Source: Candidatus Zixiibacteriota bacterium
GTDB lineage: Bacteria; Zixibacteria; MSB-5A5; GN15; JAAZOE01
Direction of reading: 5' to 3'
Assembly: GCA_012797915.1 (NCBI GenBank)
Contig: JAAZOE010000567.1
Span: 1-6,084, forward strand
Length of the DNA stretch: 6,084 bases
The position numbers and the translations under genes are program-made. Below the pieces are notes generated by a model. The model did no database searches and was not told the origin of the DNA. It worked only from the letters and a program-made list of their open reading frames with translations. Shown in pieces: positions 1-6,084 of the stretch (position 1 is its first letter; every line of letters begins with the position of its first letter).

Positions 1-59
1 TCTTCCAAACCGACAAAAATTCGCTTGCCGGAAACGATACTTTCATTCATCTTGCGCAT
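1..59 (-). CDS. 5' fragment of a gene leaving the window, possibly an IS110-family recombinase
   Basis: An open frame starts with ATG at 59-57 and runs off the left edge after 19 full codons, reading MRKMNESIVSGKRIFVGLE. The start is well supported: AGGAGG at 72-67 sits 7 nt upstream. A second in-frame ATG lies at 50-48. The segment GKRIFVGLE followed by D or E resembles the N-terminal beta strand of IS110-family DEDD recombinases, where FVG-[IL]-[DE] carries or adjoins the first catalytic acid. That family has a RuvC-like fold and uses a structured non-coding leader. The match is from memory of the family and rests on very few residues, so the family call is tentative. The existence of a translated start is much surer. 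The adjacent leader is rich in hairpins and differs in composition from the neighbouring housekeeping genes, which fits a mobile-element end. Confidence 0.4.
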   Translation of the reverse strand, partial: MRKMNESIVSGKRIFVGLE

Positions 60-126
60 GAGGCTACCTCCTGTTTTGCGGCGACCATCGGCCGACCGCG
101 TGTGAAACAAACCCAAAGGTAGCCTC
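60..126 (-). promoter_or_regulatory. RBS-sequestering hairpin in the leader of the left-edge gene
   Basis: Bases 60-69 (GAGGCTACCT) and 117-126 (AGGTAGCCTC) form a perfect 10-bp inverted repeat. In the minus-strand transcript the 3' arm ends directly against the ATG and includes half of the Shine-Dalgarno. The 47-nt interior can fold further: 72-76 pairs with 105-109 (TGTTT/AAACA) and 78-81 pairs with 96-99 (GCGG/CCGC), giving stacked helices separated by internal loops. Such a fold would block translation of transcripts that contain both arms, as in the known protection of IS10 and IS50 transposase genes from read-through transcription. On the plus strand the same repeat is followed by TTTTTATTA (127-135), so it could also act as a terminator for antisense transcripts. 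The pairing is seen directly; the role is inferred. Confidence 0.55.
67..72 (-). promoter_or_regulatory. Strong Shine-Dalgarno of the left-edge gene
   Basis: The minus strand reads AGGAGG, then 7 nt, then ATG at 59-57. This is close to the ideal ribosome binding site and is far stronger than those of most other genes in the window. Its last three bases (69-67) fall within the 3' arm of the 10-bp inverted repeat described separately, so access by ribosomes may depend on RNA folding. Confidence 0.75.
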
Positions 127-175
127 TTTTTATTACCCCTTTCCAGTCTGACGTCTCTAACATAGAATCCCAGAA

Positions 176-194
176 TTCCCGCCTCCGGCGGGAA
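176..194. repeat. Perfect 8-bp inverted repeat, GC-rich hairpin
   Basis: TTCCCGCC (176-183) and GGCGGGAA (187-194) are perfect inverted arms around a 3-nt loop. The hairpin would be very stable on either strand. No T-run follows on either side, so it is not a simple intrinsic terminator. It lies about 120 nt upstream of the left-edge ATG and could be a structural element of that gene's leader or a REP-like unit. Only one copy is visible. Confidence 0.6.
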
Positions 195-437
195 CTGTCA
201 GGTGGGTTCAATTGGCCATGCCAGTGACGCATCACAGAGTACCCTACCCTTCAGGATGGGTCCCGACGTTTCTTTGTTGGCAGCCTGCCATGAATGCATG
301 CCTATTTCGATGCAAAACGCCAAAAAAAGGGCAATCGAACCCATTCCCCCGCAACCGCAAGGCAGTTATGCTCGTTCAATCAAATATTGCGTCGATTATC
401 ATGCCGTCCGATGGATCGGACGTTCGCCCATATCCCC
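195..437. other. Non-coding spacer between the putative mobile-element leader and the pyrG terminator
   Basis: I see no convincing gene here. The stretch is richer in A+T than the flanking genes. It contains a 6-bp inverted repeat TGGCAG/CTGCCA (278-283 and 285-290, one central base) and an 8-bp inverted repeat at 405-422. It also has a run of seven T on the minus strand (complement of 320-326) behind only a weak 3-4 bp GGG/CCC hairpin. Plus-strand frames that open here run antisense through pyrG and look like shadows. The left boundary of the putative mobile element cannot be placed, since IS110-type elements lack obvious terminal inverted repeats. Confidence 0.5.
405..422. repeat. 8-bp inverted repeat downstream of the pyrG terminator
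   Basis: CGTCCGAT (405-412) and ATCGGACG (415-422) are perfect arms separated by only GG, giving an almost complete 18-bp palindrome. It lies just beyond the pyrG terminator in the direction of pyrG transcription. With a 2-nt centre it would fold as a hairpin with its innermost pair open, or act as a dimeric protein-binding site. There is no T-run, so it is not a terminator by itself. Confidence 0.5.
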
Positions 438-484
438 AAAAGAAAACCCACCCGCCGCCCGCCTATGATGGGCTGTGGGTGGGT
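438..484 (-). terminator. Intrinsic terminator of the kdsB-pyrG operon
   Basis: Read on the minus strand, ACCCACCC (484-477) pairs perfectly with GGGTGGGT (453-446). An inner 4-bp helix (473-470 with 460-457) closes much of the loop. The stem is followed at once by TTTCTTTT (445-438). The structure starts 43 nt after the pyrG stop codon at 527. The stem, tail and position all fit a Rho-independent terminator. Confidence 0.8.
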
Positions 485-526
485 CATACAATATCACATT
501 CTGAAGCGTCGATGCGTCTCCGGTAT

Positions 527-2214
<1,688 letters not shown>

Positions 2215-2227
<13 letters not shown>

Positions 2228-2952
2228 TGTCTCACCGCCTCCGGACTGTCTATCGCCCTGACTCCGCACCGGGTCAGGAATATATTCATCGTGCCGCCGT
2301 TTTCCAGTATACGCAGCTGCTCCAGCGATTCCGCCTTCTCCGCCTTGCTCTGCGGCCAGCCGGCATATTCGATCAATGCCTGCCGCCTGTAAAAATACAC
2401 GCCGATATGCTCCAGGAAAGGATAATGGTCGATGATTTTTCCTTTTTTTGACCGGACATACGGGATCGGGAACCGACTGAACCAGAGAGCATGCCCGGCT
2501 CGGTCGGCCACTACCTTGACCACATCCGGATTGTACAGGGCCTCCTGCCAGTTCCGCCTGCCGATCGGTCGCGCCAGAGTGGCGAACCGGATCGACCGGT
2601 CGGCCAGCATGGCCGCAATCACCCGGTCCAAAACCGCTCCCGACAAGCCGACATTGTCCCCCTGGATATTGACGACCAGTTCGGTCGTCATTTCCCGGAT
2701 TGCCTCGGCCGCCCGTTCGGTACCGTTCCGGGGACGCTTGGAGGTCATGATGACCGCTCCGCCGAAACCGTTGACTGCCTTCCCGATCTCTTTGCTATCG
2801 GTTGCAACAAACAGCCGATCAACGAGTTTCGCCTCTTTCGCCGCCGCCCAGGCGTAATAGACGAGAGGTTTGCCGGCGACGGGAAAAAGGGCTTTTTGGG
2901 GGAATCGGGTGCTGCCTAGGCGAGCCGGGATTATGGCCGTCACGCGAGCCAT
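2215..2952 (-). CDS. kdsB: 3-deoxy-manno-octulosonate cytidylyltransferase (CMP-KDO synthetase)
   Basis: Activates KDO with CTP to CMP-KDO for lipid A/inner-core lipopolysaccharide assembly; cytosolic. The 245-residue product matches the usual ~245-250. It opens with the nucleotide-binding motif PARLGSTRFPQKAL (residues 9-22), then VATDS (49-53), NGTER (76-80), QGD (97-99, metal-binding Asp), NPDVVKVV (141-148), FSRFPIPY (158-165), HIGVYFYRR (182-190) and ESLEQLRILENG (208-219). Asp235 in IDSPE corresponds to the C-terminal metal ligand of GVDTPED. Unusually, the family motif QGDEP reads QGDNV here. ATG at 2952 places the conserved core at the normal N-terminus; an in-frame ATG at 2985 would add 11 residues, and neither has a clear Shine-Dalgarno. 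First gene of an operon with pyrG, which supplies its CTP. A related sugar cytidylyltransferase (CMP-8-amino-KDO synthetase) is an alternative. Confidence 0.92.
2238..2242 (-). promoter_or_regulatory. Ribosome binding site deciding the pyrG start
   Basis: The minus strand reads GGAGG, then 10 nt, then ATG at 2227-2225. It lies inside the last codons of kdsB. It favours the 566-residue PyrG over the longer version from GTG at 2269. Confidence 0.65.
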
Positions 2953-3270
2953 GTCGAATCGCTCGTGGCGCCGCGGTCTTTCCATGGAGTCGAACCGGAA
3001 TCGGCCGGGACGGCGCGACCATCGGGGGCGGCAGGTATCAGCATGTACCTAATAACAAAAGTCGGAGGTGTCTGTCAAGCAAAAAACGGCGGCTCCCAGC
3101 GCATCGCCCCTGCCCGACAGGAAATCCCGGCTTTCGGGATCGTGTTTTCGGTCAAGTCCACGTGGTCAATGTCCGATATCTGGAATGTGTTGCATTTTGA
3201 AACAGATTCGGAACACGACCAAGCCCGACGGGGAACGGAAGACTTCGAAAACTATCACACCCCGCAAAAC
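2953..3270. other. Divergent intergenic region between kdsB and the NtrC-like regulator
   Basis: This 318-bp spacer holds the kdsB promoter on the minus strand. It also holds a small perfect hairpin at 3124-3140 (ATCCCG/CGGGAT, 5-nt loop) and the palindrome CCACGTGG at 3158-3165, flanked by GTCAA at 3151-3155 and 3165-3169. Either could be an operator for the neighbouring regulator, but nothing proves it. I found no convincing sigma-70 promoter for the plus-strand gene. The plus-strand frame stays open back to 2965, but that part overlaps the kdsB promoter and does not resemble a domain. Confidence 0.5.
3049..3078 (-). promoter_or_regulatory. Sigma-70-type promoter of kdsB-pyrG
   Basis: On the minus strand a perfect -35 TTGACA (3078-3073) is followed after 18 bp by TATTAG (3054-3049; 4 of 6 matches). 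The upstream TGT makes an extended -10 (TGTTATTAG). Transcription would start near 3042, leaving a leader of about 90 nt before the kdsB ATG. The position in the spacer between divergent genes supports the call. Confidence 0.65.
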
Positions 3271-4503
3271 ATGCCGGCTTTCGCCTGCCTTGTCGTGAGC
3301 TCCGATCCGTTGACGCGACGGCAAGTGATACGGGCCATCCCTGCGGAAGGATACCGGATCATCGAGGTCGTCGATATGGCCTCGGTCGGCGAGTCCCAAA
3401 AGAACGACGATATTCGGTTGATTCTGGCCGATGTGAATGTACCGGGGCGGTCGTTTCAGGATTTCATAATCCTTTGCCGCCGCCGGTTTCCCGCAGCTGA
3501 GATCATCCTGTTGGTGGATCGGACGCGGAGGTCTGCGGCCTGTGAGGCGATGCGGATGGGGGCGTCGGATTTTATCGTGATGCCGTCCACGGATGAAGAA
3601 ATCGAGGTCCGCTCTCGCAAGGCCATGACGTGGGTGGCCCTGCGGGACGAGGCGGCCGGTTTGCATCGGCGGATGGCCATGGACTTCGGATTCGATAATT
3701 TCATCGGAATTTCGGAAGCCGCCGCTGATGTCCGTCACCGGGCTGGACTGGCGACGGACAATGAATCGGTCCTGGCCATCGTCGGCGAAACCGCTTCCGG
3801 CCGGGGGCATTTGGCTCGAATCATCCATCATCATGGCCGGCGCCGTGCCGAACCGATCCGGGTCTACGACGCCGCCGCCGATTCCGGGAGTATCCGGGAG
3901 GATGATGGCGCCGGTACGGTGATCATCAGGAATGCAGAGGTCTTCATTGAGCAGAACCCCCACGACTTGGATGCGTTGCTGAACGGGCCGAAGCCGTATC
4001 GGCTGGTTTTGTTGGGGACGCCCAAAATTCTGGAGCTTATCTCCGCCCGGAAGATTCCCGCGATTGTGATCCCGCCCTTGCGTTCGCGCCCGGAGGATAT
4101 CCCGGCATTGACGGAGTACTTCCTCCGGCGGATCGGCGATAGGACGGGGCGGCCCGTATTGACCGTAGCGCCGGAAGCGATGCGGCGGTTGATTCGATAT
4201 GAGTGGCCGGGAAACGTCGGCGAATTGGAGCAGACGCTGTCGACGGCGGCGGCGCTGGCTGCTGGGGATACTATCACGACGGATCATTTCATCTTTCTTC
4301 CTTCCGGTGATGCGACATCCGCATCGGGACCGGAAACGCTCTCGACCTGGTCGTTGGAGGAAGTGGAGCGGACCCAGATTCTCCGTTCGCTGGAGGGGAA
4401 CGGCTGGAACTTTTCCCAGACGGCTCAGCAGCTGGGGATCGGGCGCACCACCCTCTGGCGCAAGATCAAGAAGTACCACCTCACGCAGGCGGCGACGGTA
4501 TGA
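3271..4503 (+). CDS. NtrC-family response regulator with degenerate AAA+ domain and Fis-type HTH
   Basis: A 410-residue DNA-binding regulator with NtrC architecture. Residues 5-120 are a receiver-like domain: Asp54 (LADVNVPG) fits the phospho-acceptor, but the usual Thr/Ser and Lys switch residues are Val82 or Asp83 and Met104. Residues 142-320 are a shortened AAA+ domain: NFIGIS, then Walker A remnant GETASGRG (172-179, Lys replaced by Arg178). The GAFTGA loop is missing. The Walker B remnant GTVIIRNA (215-222) has Arg-Asn for Asp-Glu. PPLRSRPEDIPAL (268-280) and WPGNVGELE (312-320) remain well conserved. Residues 361-404 form an intact Fis-type helix-turn-helix. It therefore probably binds DNA without ATP hydrolysis or sigma-54 activation. 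I prefer the ATG at 3271 because the receiver fold begins there; ATG at 3169 (444 residues) or 2965 (512) are in frame, and none has a clear Shine-Dalgarno. Its stop overlaps the start of the GAF gene. Confidence 0.85.
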   Translation: MPAFACLVVSSDPLTRRQVIRAIPAEGYRIIEVVDMASVGESQKNDDIRLILADVNVPGRSFQDFIILCRRRFPAAEIILLVDRTRRSAACEAMRMGASDFIVMPSTDEEIEVRSRKAMTWVALRDEAAGLHRRMAMDFGFDNFIGISEAAADVRHRAGLATDNESVLAIVGETASGRGHLARIIHHHGRRRAEPIRVYDAAADSGSIREDDGAGTVIIRNAEVFIEQNPHDLDALLNGPKPYRLVLLGTPKILELISARKIPAIVIPPLRSRPEDIPALTEYFLRRIGDRTGRPVLTVAPEAMRRLIRYEWPGNVGELEQTLSTAAALAAGDTITTDHFIFLPSGDATSASGPETLSTWSLEEVERTQILRSLEGNGWNFSQTAQQLGIGRTTLWRKIKKYHLTQAATV

Positions 4504-5075
4504 CCAAGCCCGCTATCATATCAGCGCTGCCGCCGGAAGAGACGACGGTATCCCCGCGGACGGCCCTGGTCCCGACGGCGGGATGGACCGCGGACGGGCG
4601 GTTGATCGGAAAACGGCGGATCGACAGCCTGTTTGAGAGGTTGATGTGCCGTCTGGAAGGGCTCTACCCGATCAGCAAAGCCTCGCTGGCGCTGTACGAC
4701 CCGGGGGCGCGTCGGTTCCAAGTGATGCATGTCCTGGACCGTCGCGGCTTGCGGACGGGAGTCCGGCTGACCATCGCCACCGACGATTCCATCCTGTTCC
4801 AGGTGTTCTGCCAGGGGTTTCCCGTGGTGGACAATACGCCGGAACAGATGCCGGCCAGCCCTATCGAACGCAAACTGCTGCTGTCGGAGCAGACGCGGTC
4901 GGTTCTGATGATCCCCCTCCGCCTCGACCGTCAGGAAATCGGCGTGCTGGCCTTGTCGGCGGATCAGGAGAACGCCTTCCATCCGTATCTCGACGGGGTC
5001 GGGACGGCGGTCGTCGACCGTTTTATTCGTCTGTTGAGGTCGGCCCTGTCGGCGACCGAGGCGACCCTCGGCTAA
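4500..5075 (+). CDS. Small GAF-domain protein, putative sensory partner of the NtrC-like regulator
   Basis: The 191-residue product starts with a variable, probably flexible N-terminus (1-38). A single GAF-like domain follows (about 40-185): a helix (RRIDSLFERLMCRLEGLYPI), the strand ASLALYDP (61-68), FQVMHVL (73-79), a middle segment with PVVDN (108-112), the typical RSVLMIPLRLDRQEIGVLALS (133-153) and a final helix. GAF domains bind small ligands, cofactors or protein partners; no Cys/His arrangement here identifies a ligand, and no output domain or membrane segment is visible. The ATG shares an ATGA overlap with the regulator stop, implying one transcript and translational coupling; a weak AGGCGG lies upstream. 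The two products likely act together, for example the GAF protein sensing a signal for the regulator. This is inference from context. The gene ends on TAA overlapping the mltG stop on the other strand. Confidence 0.75.
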   Translation: MTKPAIISALPPEETTVSPRTALVPTAGWTADGRLIGKRRIDSLFERLMCRLEGLYPISKASLALYDPGARRFQVMHVLDRRGLRTGVRLTIATDDSILFQVFCQGFPVVDNTPEQMPASPIERKLLLSEQTRSVLMIPLRLDRQEIGVLALSADQENAFHPYLDGVGTAVVDRFIRLLRSALSATEATLG

Positions 5076-6084
5076 CTCCCCGATCCTCCGGTCGTATTCA
5101 GTCGTTTCCGAATAGCCCGAATATCCCGCTTGTGGGCATCGAATGTGGTGTTGAACACATGGCGCCCGGTGCCATCGGCCACGAAATACAGATATTTCGT
5201 TTCTTCCGGATACAGCGCCGCCATGATAGCCTTCATCCCCGGCGAGCAGATCGGGGTCGGCGGCAGGCCGGGGTGCAGGTAGGTGTTGTATGGGGAGGGG
5301 AATTTATAATCGCGGTACAACAGTTTCCGATAGGCGCCGCCCATGCCATAGAGGACGGTCGGGTCGGCCTGCAGGCGCATGCCGATCTTGTAGCGGTTTT
5401 TGTAGACCGAGGCGATGCGCGGGAATTCATCCGGCTCTTTCCCCTCGCGCTGGACGATGGAGGCCATGGTCAGGAGGTTATGACGGTTGTACCCCAGGGA
5501 ATCGGCGCGGGCCAGAAGCGGCGGCGACAGACGTTCATCGAGCAGTTTCACCATGGCCGCAATCGCCTCGGTCGCCGGCAGACCCCAGCGGAATCGGTAG
5601 GTTTCCGGGAACAGATACCCTTCGGCGAAACCGACGGTAATCCCCAGCGTGGCGAGGTAGGCGCGATCGCGGGTCAGACTGTCGAAGACCTGCTGTTCGA
5701 CGCCGCATTTGTCATACAAGAGCTTGCCGATCTGTTTCAAGCCGTATCCTTCGGGGATGGTCACGGTGGCGATGAGGATATCGCCGCGGTTGAGCTTGTC
5801 GAGGATGGTATAATTGGACACTTGCCCGGAGAAATCATACCGGCCGGGGATGATGTGCCGGTCGATGTCGGCGAGAGTCCCGATTTTGGAAAACAACCAG
5901 GGGAACCCGACCAGATTTTTGTCGTGGAGCTTGCCGACGACGGCGGCGAAGGTGTCGCCGGATTCGACGATGATGGAAGTGGTCGGGATGGCGGTCCCGG
6001 AGAACAACCACCAGACGCCGATGCCGCCGATGACCAGGACCGCCAGCAGGGCGACGGCGGCGATTTTCGACAACAGCCTAATCA
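5072..6084 (-). CDS. mltG: Endolytic murein transglycosylase MltG (YceG-like), 5' end at window edge
   Basis: Cuts nascent peptidoglycan glycan strands inside the chain, thought to set strand length; anchored in the inner membrane with its catalytic domain in the periplasm. Numbering from the TTG at 6073 (333 residues): hydrophobic anchor about 5-24; LysM-like subdomain about 32-100; TIPEGYGL (105-112); EGYLFPETYRF (151-161); MASIVQRE (203-210), whose Glu210 aligns with the catalytic Glu of E. coli MltG; NRYKIGMRLQADPTVLYGMG (226-245); SPYNTY (260-265); GLPPTPI (269-275); and YLYFVADGTGRHVFN (294-308). The first Glu of the usual E-K-E is Gln208, but the catalytic one is kept. The frame stays open to the edge: ATT-AGG-CTG-TTG precedes residue 2, and the two bases at the edge (TG) could finish an ATG or GTG one base outside, giving four more residues. 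I therefore mark it 5' partial. It converges on the GAF gene. Confidence 0.95.
   Translation of the reverse strand, partial: IRLLSKIAAVALLAVLVIGGIGVWWLFSGTAIPTTSIIVESGDTFAAVVGKLHDKNLVGFPWLFSKIGTLADIDRHIIPGRYDFSGQVSNYTILDKLNRGDILIATVTIPEGYGLKQIGKLLYDKCGVEQQVFDSLTRDRAYLATLGITVGFAEGYLFPETYRFRWGLPATEAIAAMVKLLDERLSPPLLARADSLGYNRHNLLTMASIVQREGKEPDEFPRIASVYKNRYKIGMRLQADPTVLYGMGGAYRKLLYRDYKFPSPYNTYLHPGLPPTPICSPGMKAIMAALYPEETKYLYFVADGTGRHVFNTTFDAHKRDIRAIRKRLNTTGGSGS

Noticed and set aside
318..345. tRNA- or terminator-like GGGTTCGATTGCCC followed by seven T on the minus strand
   Set aside because: The hairpin has only three GC pairs plus a possible G-U pair, which is too weak for a confident terminator. 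No tRNA cloverleaf fits. A better pyrG terminator lies upstream at 438-484.
2980..3010. tRNA T-arm-like GGTTCGACTCC on the minus strand
   Set aside because: The bases flanking the loop do not form a 5-bp T-stem, and no acceptor or anticodon arm is found around it.
3182..3195. Sigma-54-like promoter TGGAATGTGTTGCA upstream of the regulator
   Set aside because: GG and GC are separated by 8 bases, whereas the -24/-12 element needs 10. Sigma-54 promoters do not tolerate that change.
2965..3270. N-terminal extension of the regulator from ATG 2965 or ATG 3169
   Set aside because: The extra residues show no fold and the first part overlaps the kdsB promoter and 5' end. The receiver beta-1 strand begins just after ATG 3271. 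The 3169 start cannot be fully excluded.
3166..4479. A 437-codon minus-strand open frame opposite the regulator gene
   Set aside because: The plus strand here has clear receiver, AAA+ and HTH motifs. The minus product is low-complexity, rich in Arg, Pro and Gly, and has no domain.

Overview
The window comes from a GC-rich diderm (Gram-negative-type) bacterium. It carries a CMP-KDO synthetase, which implies KDO-containing lipopolysaccharide, and an MltG peptidoglycan enzyme. I cannot assign a phylum from sequence alone. About 90% of the window is protein-coding, and there are four well-supported complete genes, one nearly complete gene and one tiny gene fragment at the left edge.

Left edge to 526: an apparent junction between a mobile-element end and the pyrG 3' flank. 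The first 59 bases, read on the minus strand, are the start of a gene that runs off the window. Its N-terminus resembles IS110-family recombinases, and its start has a near-perfect ribosome binding site half buried in a 10-bp inverted repeat. Several further hairpins lie between it and pyrG, including a good intrinsic terminator for pyrG at 438-484. The flank is visibly richer in A+T than the genes.

527-3078, minus strand: a kdsB-pyrG operon. A perfect -35 box with an extended -10 (3049-3078) probably drives it. kdsB (CMP-KDO synthetase) overlaps pyrG (CTP synthase) by 13 bp. The pairing makes metabolic sense, because KdsB consumes the CTP that PyrG makes.

3271-5075, plus strand, divergent from kdsB: a two-gene unit joined by an ATGA overlap. 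The first gene encodes an NtrC-type regulator with an intact Fis-type helix-turn-helix. Its receiver is partly degenerate and its AAA+ domain has lost the Walker A lysine, the GAFTGA loop and the Walker B acids, so it should not work as a sigma-54 activator. The second encodes a small GAF-domain protein. This pair is the most unusual content of the window.

5072-6084, minus strand: mltG, the endolytic murein transglycosylase. It converges on the GAF gene with the two stop codons overlapping by three bases. Its true start codon probably lies one base beyond the right edge.

The conserved genes thus concern the cell envelope (KDO activation, CTP supply, peptidoglycan strand cleavage), with an apparently ATPase-dead regulator and a putative sensory partner between them.
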